A stretch of 15,600 nt of DNA from Methanomicrobiales archaeon (GCA_012520015.1 JAAYPD010000286.1:1-15600), one strand, 5' to 3'; numbered from the stretch's first letter, positions 5,283-13,757 are shown. The notes: a model not told the origin generated them from the letters alone. Numbers and translations are program-made.

Positions 5283-8264
5283 TGAGTTTTTCATATCGTT
5301 TACTAACCTGAAATTGTTAACTGGTATCTTCATCTCAAACCTGACTCCCTGTCCATAGATACCATTTTCCACGATACTAATCCCTGTAATTGCAAGTATC
5401 TCCCTAATCAGAAACAATCCAAAACCGGTATTTTTTCCATATCCACGTAAAAACACATGTTCTTTCTCGTGATCTGCAATTCCCTGGCCGTCATCTTCAA
5501 ACACGATAACCGGATTGTCTCCACTGGTATCTACATGAAGGCTGATAGTTGTCACATTACCACCATGTCTTACCGAGTTTTCTGCCAGGTTGTAAAAAAC
5601 CTGGTAAATCAGGTTATCTGCATAGATCTCAGCCTGCTGGATATCACAAACCTGTTTCAGATCGGCAGAAACCTGTAGTACTGCCCTTTCAAATAATTCG
5701 CATACATTTTGCCAAGATGGTTCATGGATGCCGATTTCCTGGTAAGCTTTGCTGAACTCGATGAGTTTTCCCATGTCCTGGATTGCATTTTTCTGAAGGG
5801 CAAGCAACTCTTTAACTTTGGGTTCAGTCGATTCACTCTCTGCAAAATACCTGAACCCGTCAATTACTGTCACCTTGTTCCTGATATCATGCCTTGTCAG
5901 GGAAGAAAGCAGCATTAGTTTGTCGGTTAATTCTGATTGTTTTTTATGGGCTTCCTTTAACTCGGTGATATCCCTGATTGTCTCAATAGCACCAATCATC
6001 ATTCCCTTTGAGTTATAGAGAGGACTTGCCAATATCCACATGTACCTGGTTCCTCCCCTGGATTTATGATAAGCAATATCAGCAGAATATATACCATCTT
6101 CTTCTTTAAAATTAGAATAATACCCGGTAATGTCAAGTTCAGGTTTAATGATCTTATCGATGAGCAAGGGACGTTTTTCTTTATATATCGCTTCAGCGAG
6201 TGATACCTTCCCTTCCTTTACCTCTTCTTCTGACATGCGTGTAAGGATCTTCATGGACTTGTTCCATGCAAGAACATTGCCGGTAATATCAATAACGAAG
6301 GTTGGGTCTGGCAGGTTTTCAAGAATACTTGAAAGGAGGTTCACGGAGTCGGCAAGTGTTTCCTTCTCAAGGGTCAGTTTCCATACCTGTATCTGATCAG
6401 AAATATCCTGGATATTCAGGATGAGGTACTCGGAACCATGGTTATTGGAGACCATTGTCAGGTTATGCAATGCAGGAAATTCTGTGCCATCTTTTCTGAT
6501 TCTGGTCGCTTCTCCGGTCATATTTCCCTTTTCTTCTGCAACCTTTAACCAGATCGGAACAGAGTCTTTATAATCCGGATGGATTGGTCCGAAGAAACCG
6601 TCTTTGATTGCTTCCTCCTGGGTGCATCCATGCATGCGGGCATATGCTTCATTGGCTATGTCAGGACTTTGGATCGGGCCTGCCATGATACCAGCCTGGG
6701 TATTCCTGACAATATCTGCAAGCCTGTGGATCTCCTCAAGCATTCGCCTCTCTTTGGTAATATCACGTATTTGAATCAGGGACATAGGGGCATCATCCAG
6801 AACCATTTTCACAAGCCTTATGTTCAGGATACAGCGCCCCCTGCCTTTAATCTCGATCTCCTGGTCCCATTCATCCCCTGGCAACTTTTTTTTGTCAAGC
6901 AGGGTCCTGATGACTTCACTTTGCGCTTGTATGTCCGGCACCCTGGTATGCTTTTCATCTTCAGTATCCCATGCAAACAAGGTAAATGCTGCAGGATTTG
7001 CATGGACGATCCCATCTTTTCCCCATAGAATAATGGCATCTGATGCATTGGAAAAAAGTGAATAGTATCTCTTCTCAGATAATTCAAGTGAATATATACT
7101 ATTTCTTACAGATTCAATCATCTGCGATACAGCCCGGTTTATCCGGTTTATCTCGATGTGCCTTGAAGGTCTTATCGGATGACTAAGGTCCCCTTTTGTA
7201 ATCTTATCCAGATCTCCAAGGAGTGAATCCACCGGTGAGAAGATAAACCTGGAGAGCAGGAATGCAAATGCGAAGGCCAGTATAATTGAAATTATCAACA
7301 GGGAGATTGCCAGTGTTGAAAGGAGTGCTTTCTCACTATGGTAATCTTTTGTTGAATAAACCATCTTTGCAACATGGTTTATGTATTCATGTGCAGGACT
7401 TTCCTCATCGCCACTTTCAATGAAAAAAAATCTTGTTAACGTGTGATTCTTTTCATCAAAAAAATCCCTGGTACCCTTTATTGCGTATAACTCCATTGCA
7501 ATTTCAGCATCTTTTGGATCGGCAGGAACCGGAATCTTGTCCATGTTGCTTGTGATCATCCCGGTACTTCCTATTAGGTCAAGTTTAAGTATGTCCGGAT
7601 GCTGCTCCATAGCCTGGTTAACCAGGAAATGCAAGGATAACTCTTCACGCTCGGCAGAATAGTCGTCGGAAATATTGAATATAGTCTCTACCAGATACTT
7701 GTGGTCCCGGGTTGGCTGGTAAGCAAATATCTTCCAGGGGGTTGTAACATCGAACCCGCGAACCGCCCTGTCGAGCCGGAAAGTATCGTTCATCCTCATC
7801 TCGGTGATAGTCTGGTAAAATGGCCCCCAAAGGCTGAAATCGAGGTTCAGATCGTCTATATCTGTGGCATACTCAGCAACTCCTGTCTTATTAATAAGGA
7901 TAAAGTCAATCCTGTCCCTGTAATCCGGGTTTACCCTGTCTATTATACCAGGTATATCCATCTTTGAAGGGTTCCGTCCGGTTTGTTCGTACTCTTCCAG
8001 GACAAGATTCATGACGGCCATTAGGGGCATTTTATATGTCGCTTCCCAGAGCATCTGCCCCTTGGTGATCCGATCTGAAGATACTTTTAATAAAAGCTCA
8101 GTCTGGTTAATATCCTGCCAAAACCGCTCATCAATCTGTCTTGATGTCTCGTTATAAAAAAAACCTGTAATGGAGAGGAGGGAAATAAGAATAATTATGA
8201 TAAATGAAGTCATCAGGCTTTTTTTCAAAGAAAACCCTGAACGGAATGGTGCTTTTGGTTTCAT
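5280..8264 (-). CDS. Membrane sensor histidine kinase (extracytoplasmic sensor, HAMP, three PAS, HisKA-like, HATPase)
   Basis: A 994-residue kinase. Transmembrane segment 1 is at about 17-37 and segment 2 at about 316-341. Between them lie about 275 residues outside the membrane that look like a Cache-type sensor (inference from size and layout). HAMP follows at about 340-392. PAS domains lie at about 398-505, 510-625 and 645-770, each ending in a typical (I/R)DIT or QDIS strand. The H-box is RHDIRNKV with His792. The ATPase domain has the N-box NLAENSVRHGG (about 892-902), the G1 box DDGQGI (924-929) and the G2 box GFGLFL (947-952), so both phospho-acceptor and ATP sites look intact. The HDIRN H-box is of the type common in methanogen PAS kinases. 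No response regulator is adjacent on its strand; the receiver-PAS protein 1.7 kb away is a possible partner. The ATG at 8264 lacks a strong SD. Confidence 0.93.
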   Translation of the reverse strand: MKPKAPFRSGFSLKKSLMTSFIIIILISLLSITGFFYNETSRQIDERFWQDINQTELLLKVSSDRITKGQMLWEATYKMPLMAVMNLVLEEYEQTGRNPSKMDIPGIIDRVNPDYRDRIDFILINKTGVAEYATDIDDLNLDFSLWGPFYQTITEMRMNDTFRLDRAVRGFDVTTPWKIFAYQPTRDHKYLVETIFNISDDYSAEREELSLHFLVNQAMEQHPDILKLDLIGSTGMITSNMDKIPVPADPKDAEIAMELYAIKGTRDFFDEKNHTLTRFFFIESGDEESPAHEYINHVAKMVYSTKDYHSEKALLSTLAISLLIISIILAFAFAFLLSRFIFSPVDSLLGDLDKITKGDLSHPIRPSRHIEINRINRAVSQMIESVRNSIYSLELSEKRYYSLFSNASDAIILWGKDGIVHANPAAFTLFAWDTEDEKHTRVPDIQAQSEVIRTLLDKKKLPGDEWDQEIEIKGRGRCILNIRLVKMVLDDAPMSLIQIRDITKERRMLEEIHRLADIVRNTQAGIMAGPIQSPDIANEAYARMHGCTQEEAIKDGFFGPIHPDYKDSVPIWLKVAEEKGNMTGEATRIRKDGTEFPALHNLTMVSNNHGSEYLILNIQDISDQIQVWKLTLEKETLADSVNLLSSILENLPDPTFVIDITGNVLAWNKSMKILTRMSEEEVKEGKVSLAEAIYKEKRPLLIDKIIKPELDITGYYSNFKEEDGIYSADIAYHKSRGGTRYMWILASPLYNSKGMMIGAIETIRDITELKEAHKKQSELTDKLMLLSSLTRHDIRNKVTVIDGFRYFAESESTEPKVKELLALQKNAIQDMGKLIEFSKAYQEIGIHEPSWQNVCELFERAVLQVSADLKQVCDIQQAEIYADNLIYQVFYNLAENSVRHGGNVTTISLHVDTSGDNPVIVFEDDGQGIADHEKEHVFLRGYGKNTGFGLFLIREILAITGISIVENGIYGQGVRFEMKIPVNNFRLVNDMKNS

Positions 8265-8618
8265 TCATATCTTCTTTTTTATTTGTTACCTGTACGGAGA
8301 TAATGATGACTTGTTGATATCACTTGTTAATTATGTATTTATCAGATGTTGATACTTGGCTTTTGTGATATGCATGACATATAACAATCCTGATCAGCTC
8401 CGGGTGATTTCAGGTTACATTGAAAGAAGTATATCCGGAATTCTGATAATGGTTATCAGAACCTGTCTCATGCATGATGGTGAAAGCGCAGACTAAGTTG
8501 AGTTATATTGCCTGACAATTTCCGCGGGGATTGTTCGTGCCGACTCATCTGCCTGGATTGCATGGATTGAAATTCAGGTCTCTGCGTTACCTGGTTATAA
8601 CACTCCCCAATATACTTT
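8265..8618. other. 354-base gap between the sensor kinase and polyphosphate kinase genes
   Basis: This gap must hold the kinase promoter (minus strand) and the 3' end of the ppk transcript. The stretch nearest the kinase start is AT-rich, including a GATAAATACATAA stretch about 70-80 bases before the ATG that could be its TATA box. A perfect 9+9 palindrome sits at 8441-8461. A 40-codon plus-strand frame (8374-8496) begins with ATG but has no SD and is crossed by the palindrome, so I do not call it a gene. The part at 8515-8600 is richer in G and C than its surroundings; no tRNA cloverleaf was found there. Confidence 0.4.
8441..8461. promoter_or_regulatory. Perfect 9+9 palindrome, Fur-box-like
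   Basis: TTCTGATAA (8441-8449) and TTATCAGAA (8453-8461) are exact reverse complements around TGG. The central 15 bases agree with the Fur 7-1-7 consensus (TGATAAT-N-ATTATCA) at all but one defined position. No T run follows on either strand, so an operator is more likely than a terminator. A near-identical site stands before the small thioredoxin gene at 13763-13783. The controlled gene here is uncertain: the kinase start is 177 bases away on the minus strand. Confidence 0.5.
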
Positions 8619-10769
8619 TCATGCCCCGGTTTCACTTTTCATGAGATTTTTATTCCAAATCCCCCGGTTCTCAATAAGCCATTCCTGTGCCTGTAATGGT
8701 TCCCCTTCGCCCCGGTCTACCCTGAAATACGAACCATCAGCCCTGAGTACTCTCGTCTTTATGGTGTCATGAAGATGAACAGGAAGTATGGTATTTATAA
8801 TCTCATCTCTTATGCCGGTATCAAGGATGGGGAAAAGAGTTTCAATCCTTCGTTTAAGGTTTCGTGGCATAAGGTCTGAACTTCCAACCAGGACAAGTGG
8901 ATCCCCTCCTTTGTGGAAGTAATAAATTCTGGCATGCTCCAGGAACCTTCCCACAATGGTTGTAACTGTGATATTTTCCGAAATTCCTTCAATCCCTGGG
9001 CGAAGGCAACAGATGCCCCTTACCTGTAAGTGAATCTTTACCCCTTCCTGCGATGCCCTGTACAAGGCCTGGATTATTTCATCATCCTGAAGTGCATTCA
9101 GTTTGAAAATTATCTTCCCGTCACCATATTCGGTCTGCCTGATTATTTCCTGCTCAATATGGGAGATAATTCCTGTCTTGATACCACCGGGTGCCACGAG
9201 CAGGTGATGGTAGGCTTTATACTGTGAATAACCGGTAAGGACATTAAAGAGGTGTAATACGTCGGATGAGATCTCTTCATTTGCGGTAAAAAGTCCTATG
9301 TCAGTGTAAATCTTGGAAGTTACAGCATTATAATTCCCAGTGCTCATATGTGCATACCTGACGATCCCTGACTTCTCTTTCCTGACGACGAGACAGAGCT
9401 TTGCATGGACTTTCAGACCCATAACACCAAATACAACGTGTGCTCCTGCCCGTTCAAGTGCACGTGCCCAGCCGATATTGTTCTCTTCGTCAAACCGTGC
9501 CTTGAGCTCAACCAGCACAGAAACAGCCTTTCCCTGCTCACGGGCGTCAAGCAGGGCCTGTACGATGGGAGAGTTTGTTCCGGTCCTGTATAGTGTCATC
9601 TTGATTGCAAGGACATCAGGATCATGTGCTGCCGTCTGTAAAAACTCTATGACCGGCTGGAAACTTTCATATGGATGAAAGAGGATGATATCCCGGGTTT
9701 TTATTGCATTAAAAATATCAGCACCATGGGCCAGCCGCCCTGGTATATATGGCGCATATGGGATATCTTTCAGGTCAGGCCGGTCCAGTTTCATCATGCA
9801 AAAGAGGTCGGCAAAACCAATAGGCCCCCTGACCCTGTAGATCATATGCGGAAACCTTGCAAGTTTTGCTCCCATCATATCTGCAATCGATGAGATCATC
9901 TCTTCAGATATCTCGATTCTTACCGGGGCCCCTATCCACCGTCTGCTTATTGATAGTTCAACGGCGCTGAGCAGGTCATCTGCCTCGTCCTCTTCAATCT
10001 CAATGTCTGCATCGCGGGTAACCCTGAAAGGGTATGCCGCCACTATCTCCATTCCCGGGAAGAGAAGATCAAGGTTGTCGGCAATAATGTCTTCAAGAAA
10101 GATGAGCTCCAGGAGACTGGAGTTTCCCTTTGGTGGCGAGTTGTCAGGAATTTCAATTAGGCGCGGAAAGAGGTTGCTTGGTATCTTTACCCTTGCAAAC
10201 AGTTCATCATGAGATCCAGGGCGTTTAAGAATTACAGCAAGGTTTAAAGCCAGGTTTGAAATGAAAGGGAAAGGGTGCGATTTGTCCAGGGCCAGTGGAG
10301 TCAGGACCGGAAATAACTCACGGAGGAAAAATTTCCTGAGCAGCTTACGTTTTGAACCGTCCAGTGAGGACCGGTTATGAATAATGATGCCATTTTTCTG
10401 TAGCTCCGGTATTATCTCTTCAAACCATACCCGGGTCTGTTCTTCAAGTAAAGGTATCAGATCCTTGTTTATTTGTTCCAATTGTTCCATGGTGGTAAGG
10501 CCGTCAGGAGGCAGCTTTAATACTCCCTCAACCAGCTGATGGTGAAGTCCTGATACCCTGACCATGAAGAACTCATCAAGGTTGTTTGAGAAGATGGCCA
10601 GGAATTTTATCCGTTCCAGTAGTGGATGAGAGAGATCTTTTGCCTCATCAAGAACATGCTGGTTAAACCGGATCCAGGAGAGTTCCCGGTTTATATATAG
10701 TGCCGGATCAGATAGCAGCAGGCAACCCTTATTCTTGTTTATATCCACATCTCCACCCGACAGATCCAT
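8619..10769 (-). CDS. ppk: Polyphosphate kinase 1
   Basis: A 716-residue PPK1, which reversibly moves the terminal phosphate of ATP onto polyphosphate in the cytoplasm. The N-terminal domain starts at YINRELSWIRFNQHVL (about 25-40) with SNNLDEFFMVRVSG (61-74). The catalytic half has FHPYESF (364-370), the phospho-accepting histidine His455 in LKVHAKLCLV, HMSTGNYN (474-481) and the second conserved histidine His612 in FLEHARIYYF. The length fits the 690-720 of the family. I start it at ATG 10769: residues upstream of this, up to an ATG at 10919, match nothing in PPK1 and would overlap the divergent DUF169 start. A TATA-like box sits 26 bases before 10769, suggesting a leaderless message. No exopolyphosphatase or phosphate transporter is adjacent. 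Confidence 0.95.
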   Translation of the reverse strand: MDLSGGDVDINKNKGCLLLSDPALYINRELSWIRFNQHVLDEAKDLSHPLLERIKFLAIFSNNLDEFFMVRVSGLHHQLVEGVLKLPPDGLTTMEQLEQINKDLIPLLEEQTRVWFEEIIPELQKNGIIIHNRSSLDGSKRKLLRKFFLRELFPVLTPLALDKSHPFPFISNLALNLAVILKRPGSHDELFARVKIPSNLFPRLIEIPDNSPPKGNSSLLELIFLEDIIADNLDLLFPGMEIVAAYPFRVTRDADIEIEEDEADDLLSAVELSISRRWIGAPVRIEISEEMISSIADMMGAKLARFPHMIYRVRGPIGFADLFCMMKLDRPDLKDIPYAPYIPGRLAHGADIFNAIKTRDIILFHPYESFQPVIEFLQTAAHDPDVLAIKMTLYRTGTNSPIVQALLDAREQGKAVSVLVELKARFDEENNIGWARALERAGAHVVFGVMGLKVHAKLCLVVRKEKSGIVRYAHMSTGNYNAVTSKIYTDIGLFTANEEISSDVLHLFNVLTGYSQYKAYHHLLVAPGGIKTGIISHIEQEIIRQTEYGDGKIIFKLNALQDDEIIQALYRASQEGVKIHLQVRGICCLRPGIEGISENITVTTIVGRFLEHARIYYFHKGGDPLVLVGSSDLMPRNLKRRIETLFPILDTGIRDEIINTILPVHLHDTIKTRVLRADGSYFRVDRGEGEPLQAQEWLIENRGIWNKNLMKSETGA

Positions 10770-10790
10770 AACAATTGAATTCGATCTGAA

Positions 10791-10799
10791 TATATTAAA
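10791..10799 (-). promoter_or_regulatory. TATA box of ppk
   Basis: TTTAATATA on the minus strand is centred 26 bases before the ATG at 10769, matching the methanogen box A. At that spacing transcription would begin at or next to the start codon. No SD lies between. Confidence 0.45.
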
Positions 10800-10885
10800 G
10801 GTTGGGTCCTGAAGACGAGATCTAAAAAATTTTTTCAGTGCAATTGCGATGACATATCCTGAAAGATATTGTATCAGACCGGTCA

Positions 10886-10893
10886 GGTATATC
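10886..10893 (+). promoter_or_regulatory. TATA-like box of the DUF169 gene
   Basis: GGTATATC is centred about 28 bases before the ATG at 10918, and the bases between hold no SD. A leaderless transcript is suggested, as for the divergent ppk gene. The match to a good TATA box is only moderate. Confidence 0.3.
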
Positions 10894-10917
10894 TTCTTGT
10901 ACATGTAAGAAAAACAC

Positions 10918-11685
10918 ATGGATGCTCAATTAAAGCAGGAATTCCTTGCATGCTGGAATAATTATTTTCCAGGAGAACCACTGCCGATAACCTTCGAGAT
11001 CTCATCTGATCCTCGCAACGTTATAAAAGCCCCTTCACCAGCGGGATGGAGATGCTTTATCTGCGATCTGACCAGGGTCAGGAATGGGGCTGCTCTTGCC
11101 TTTAACACTGAATCTGTCACCTGCAATGGTGGAAAGCGTTATTGTGGGTTTGCACCTGATATGTCTCCTGAATTCAGGTATTTTCTTTCATATGGGATTG
11201 AAGGAAGACTTGAAGGTGAACGATATAAGAAAACTCCTGAGCTTGTCGACGAATGGCAGGAAAAGTTCAGGATGGTCCCTGCAGCCGGCAAGTACCTGGT
11301 TTTTAAAAGATGGGATCTTCTTGATGAAAATGACAGTCCGGAGGTGGTAATCTTTTTTGCAAGGGGTGAAACACTTTCAGGCCTCTTTACACTTGCCAAT
11401 TATGACAGGGCCGATCCGTTCGGGGTTATTATGCCGATGGGATCAGGCTGCTCTTCAATTGTTTATTATCCCTGGCATGAAGGGCAGACTGATGATCCGA
11501 AGGCCGTAATTGGTATGATGGATCCATCTGCAAGACCCTGCGTTCCTCTGGATACCATGACATTTGCTGTCCCTATGAAAAAATTTTCAGACATGGTCCG
11601 GGATATGAACGAGAGCTTTTTAACTACTCCAACCTGGGAGAAGGTCAGAGAAAAGATTGTTATGAGCCAGCAGAGATACAGGTAA
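10918..11685 (+). CDS. DUF169 family protein
   Basis: A 255-residue soluble protein with the features of DUF169 (COG2043), a family frequent in methanogens and other anaerobes and of unknown function. Visible motifs are WRCFICD (Cys46, Cys49) early in the protein, the pair Cys69/Cys76 in CNGGKRYCGF, GETLSGLFTLANYD in the middle, and the strongly conserved MGSGCSSIVYYPW (about 174-186, Cys178). Conserved cysteines suggest metal or cluster binding, but this is inference. No signal peptide or membrane segment is seen. The ATG at 10918 fits the usual family N-terminus. It is divergent from ppk (148 bases between starts) and is followed after 102 bases by the thioredoxin-CcdA gene, probably a separate unit. 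Confidence 0.85.
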   Translation: MDAQLKQEFLACWNNYFPGEPLPITFEISSDPRNVIKAPSPAGWRCFICDLTRVRNGAALAFNTESVTCNGGKRYCGFAPDMSPEFRYFLSYGIEGRLEGERYKKTPELVDEWQEKFRMVPAAGKYLVFKRWDLLDENDSPEVVIFFARGETLSGLFTLANYDRADPFGVIMPMGSGCSSIVYYPWHEGQTDDPKAVIGMMDPSARPCVPLDTMTFAVPMKKFSDMVRDMNESFLTTPTWEKVREKIVMSQQRYR

Positions 11686-11787
11686 CCACAAGCCCTAATT
11701 TTTGTTGTAAGAATATAAATTTCATAAAACCTTTTCATCCCGAAAACAAAATAATGTAAATAACTAAAAGGATTTACCCGACCTACC

Positions 11788-12909
11788 ATGAGATCATCAA
11801 AACATATCCTTATCCAGATGGTGCAGATCACCGGGCTAATTGTCTGCGCCATGCTTTTCCTTTCTACCTGCACACTTGCTGCAGAATCTGATGAGACTTC
11901 TGCATTTACATCAGATAACGGTACAGTTCATTTCTTTTACACTCCTCTTTGCAGTTCATGTCATAAGGTAATGCCATTTATTGAAGAGTATGCCAGATCA
12001 CATCCTGATGTGATCGTCCTGTATCATAATATTGGTGATAATCCTGATGATCTCCTTTTGTTTGACAGTTTTCAAAAATTACACCCGGAAAAACAATTGT
12101 TCGTCCCGGTTGTGTTTATCGGTGACCGTGTACTTCCTGGTGATGATGTCATATATTCACAGCTTGATATAGTGGTGCAGGAGTATTTATCACAGGAAAA
12201 AACCGGTAACTTTTCTTATCTTCCTGAATTGGACGAACCTGTCTTAATTAATTCCGGAATTTTATTGCTTGCGGCATTGGGAGAGGGATTTAATCCATGC
12301 GGGCTTTTAGTCCTTGCCTTGTTGCTGGTCTCCTTAATGACGTCTGATTCAAGAAAAACAATAATACTTGTTGGATCTGCATTTATCCTGTCGTTCTTTA
12401 TCGTCAGGGTATTATCAGGTTTTGCCATCTTTACTGTAATCCAGTTACCTGGTATTGCCCACACATTTCTAATCGCTGCCGGTGCAATAGCGATAATTGT
12501 AGGCATTTTCCAGATAAGGGATGGTTTGAAGAAGAAAAAAGATGCCCTTTTTTCAATCCCAAGGTCTAAAAAATCCACCATATCCAAGTATCTGAAGATC
12601 GCAAGTGTTCCCGCCGGGTTTATAGTCGGGGCATTAACAGGGCTTTATGGGATGGCATGTACAGTAGGAATATACATCTCAATTCTTGGAATGATGTACC
12701 AGGATATGCATTCCGGGATTTTTTATCTTCTTGCATACAACTTCGTCGTGGTGCTTCCTCTCATCGCCATCCTCCTCCTGGTAATCTTTGGCCTGTCTCC
12801 GGAAAAACTGAATTCATGGAGAGATGAAAGAAAATCACTTCTCCGAATCATTGTCGGAGTTATTATGCTTGTCATGGGAATAATCATCCTGGTTCAGGCC
12901 TTCCTGTAA
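11788..12909 (+). CDS. Thioredoxin-CcdA fusion (DsbD-like thiol-disulfide transporter)
   Basis: A 373-residue membrane protein in two parts. An N-terminal signal (about 8-32) is followed by a thioredoxin-like domain outside the membrane (about 45-140): HFFYTPLCSSCHK with Cys55 and Cys58, and the cis-Pro region FVPVVFIGD (about 105-113). From about 153 to the end come six hydrophobic spans of CcdA/DsbD type, with one cysteine in span 1 (EGFNPCG, Cys171) and one in the fourth (GMACTVG, Cys291). These are the positions of the cysteine pair that carries electrons across the membrane in CcdA. The likely role is to take reducing power from a cytoplasmic thioredoxin and pass it to its own and other exported thioredoxin domains. 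The order (thioredoxin first, then membrane part) differs from classic DsbD, where the thioredoxin-like domain follows the membrane part. A separate secreted thioredoxin gene follows 75 bases later on the same strand. Confidence 0.88.
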   Translation: MRSSKHILIQMVQITGLIVCAMLFLSTCTLAAESDETSAFTSDNGTVHFFYTPLCSSCHKVMPFIEEYARSHPDVIVLYHNIGDNPDDLLLFDSFQKLHPEKQLFVPVVFIGDRVLPGDDVIYSQLDIVVQEYLSQEKTGNFSYLPELDEPVLINSGILLLAALGEGFNPCGLLVLALLLVSLMTSDSRKTIILVGSAFILSFFIVRVLSGFAIFTVIQLPGIAHTFLIAAGAIAIIVGIFQIRDGLKKKKDALFSIPRSKKSTISKYLKIASVPAGFIVGALTGLYGMACTVGIYISILGMMYQDMHSGIFYLLAYNFVVVLPLIAILLLVIFGLSPEKLNSWRDERKSLLRIIVGVIMLVMGIIILVQAFL

Positions 12910-12942
12910 CCTTGGGTTTTCATCTCATTTCTACATAGACTT

Positions 12943-12961
12943 TTCCGGACAATTACCGGAA
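12943..12961. repeat. Inverted repeat between the two plus-strand thioredoxin genes
   Basis: TTCCGG (12943-12948) and CCGGAA (12956-12961) are a perfect 6+6 inverted repeat with a seven-base loop, 33 bases after the CcdA-fusion stop and 23 bases before the next start; a moderately T-rich stretch follows. It could end the first transcript or modulate read-through. Confidence 0.35.
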
Positions 12962-12984
12962 TATTGATCTTCTTTATCAGCGAA

Positions 12985-13458
12985 ATGATCTTAAAGATGA
13001 TAAAGCCTGACAGTTATACACGAATTCTTTTCAAAGTATCCGTCCTGTTTATCTTGTTCCTGGTGCCCGCATGTTCTGGTGCAATTTTTCTTAAAAATGG
13101 TTCTGAGATCTCACGGGACGAAATTAATGATGTTATAATGAATGATCTCCATACCTGGAGAGACTCCCCGTTCCCTGTCCAGTTCTTTTATACCACAAGC
13201 TGCGGTTCGTGCAGGGATGCACGTGAATATTTCATGTCGTTTATAAGAAAAAATCCATCTGTACCTGTTGAATTCAGAAACCTGGCAAGCAATGAAGAAA
13301 ACAGGGGTTTATTAAACGAATACAAAAAGCAGTTTAGTGGAATAAAAATTTCTTATCCTATTGTATTTATCGGGGACTTTGGAATAACTGGCAGTAGTGA
13401 TATCATACATGTTACCGGGCAGATCGTAAGAGAATACCTTCTCCAATTAAATACATGA
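12985..13458 (+). CDS. Secreted thioredoxin-like protein, CGSC active site
   Basis: About 157 residues. An N-terminal hydrophobic stretch (about 14-30, ending VPACSGA) is a signal peptide or lipoprotein-type signal; the cysteine at 30 sits in a lipobox-like VPAC. Then comes a conserved NGSEI segment, and a thioredoxin-like domain with VQFFYTTSCGSC (Cys73, Cys76) and the cis-Pro region SYPIVFIGD (Pro125). It is paralogous to the domain of the preceding CcdA fusion and to the product of 14921-15436: all three share FF-x(3-4)-C-x-x-C, P-x-V-(F/V)-(I/V)-G and a downstream G-x-x-D-(V/I). The likely job is an exported disulfide reductase fed by the CcdA-like protein. I chose the ATG at 12985; a TTG at 12964 and an ATG at 12997 are alternatives, and no SD decides. 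It converges on the small thioredoxin gene with 27 bases between stops. Confidence 0.82.
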   Translation: MILKMIKPDSYTRILFKVSVLFILFLVPACSGAIFLKNGSEISRDEINDVIMNDLHTWRDSPFPVQFFYTTSCGSCRDAREYFMSFIRKNPSVPVEFRNLASNEENRGLLNEYKKQFSGIKISYPIVFIGDFGITGSSDIIHVTGQIVREYLLQLNT

Positions 13459-13473
13459 TGAAAATACATGATG
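13450..13473. repeat. Short tandem duplication across the stop codon of the CGSC thioredoxin gene
   Basis: AATACATGATG occurs at 13450-13460 and again at 13463-13473, a 13-base period. The first copy contains the TGA stop. It looks like a small slippage duplication and does not change the protein. Confidence 0.5.
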
Positions 13474-13485
13474 GCTTTCCAGAAA

Positions 13486-13728
13486 TCATTCGTTTTCAAT
13501 AAAAAATTTCACGATCTCATCCACTGACGGAACTCTCCCAGCCACAACCTCTTTTCCTTCAATGAAAAGAGATGGTGTGATCATTACTCCCCGGCCAATG
13601 ATATCATCAATAGAAGAAACCTTGAGAATATCAGCGTCTTCATTGGTTTTTTTAACTGCTTCAACGACATTGTCATACATACGCCTGCATTTGGCACACC
13701 CAGTACCGAATATTTCAATTTTCATCAT
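13486..13728 (-). CDS. Small cytoplasmic thioredoxin (redox-active disulfide protein 2 family), CAKC
   Basis: An 80-residue protein with no signal peptide: a short thioredoxin fold starting KIEIFGTGCAKC (Cys11, Cys14), with the cis-Pro region MITPSLFI (Pro52) and VVAGRVPSVDEI near the end. This is the glutaredoxin-sized thioredoxin_3 / redox-active disulfide protein 2 type. Such genes are commonly paired with COG0701 permeases, as here: the permease gene lies 73 bases upstream on the same strand. The likely role is to reduce or sense a thiol partner at the inner face of the membrane. AGGAG lies about nine bases before the ATG at 13728, favouring that start over the adjacent ATG at 13725. A palindromic operator-like site and a TATA-like stretch directly upstream suggest an additional promoter of its own inside the operon. 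Confidence 0.92.
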   Translation of the reverse strand: MMKIEIFGTGCAKCRRMYDNVVEAVKKTNEDADILKVSSIDDIIGRGVMITPSLFIEGKEVVAGRVPSVDEIVKFFIENE

Positions 13729-13746
13729 TCATCGGAACTCCTGATT

Positions 13747-13757
13747 TATATATATAT
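13747..13757 (-). promoter_or_regulatory. TATA-like stretch before the small thioredoxin gene
   Basis: An uninterrupted TATATATATAA-type run lies between the palindrome (13763-13783) and the SD of the small thioredoxin gene, the layout of an archaeal promoter with an upstream operator. It is close to the start codon, so a leader containing the SD would need transcription to begin earlier than usual from this box. Confidence 0.35.

Noticed and set aside
5457..8264. Numerous plus- and minus-strand frames of 60-150 codons within the sensor kinase gene
   Set aside because: All are shadows of the 994-residue kinase frame, which carries every expected domain motif without interruption.
8374..8496. 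40-codon plus-strand frame starting MTYNNPDQLR in the kinase/ppk gap
   Set aside because: No SD, no recognisable family, and the perfect palindrome 8441-8461 runs through it; better explained as non-coding.
8515..8600. GC-richer stretch examined as a tRNA or structured RNA
   Set aside because: No acceptor stem, T-arm or other cloverleaf pairing could be found by eye.
8619..10919. 766-residue form of PPK1 starting at 10919
   Set aside because: The first 50 residues match nothing in PPK1, contain the TATA-like box, and collide with the divergent DUF169 start.
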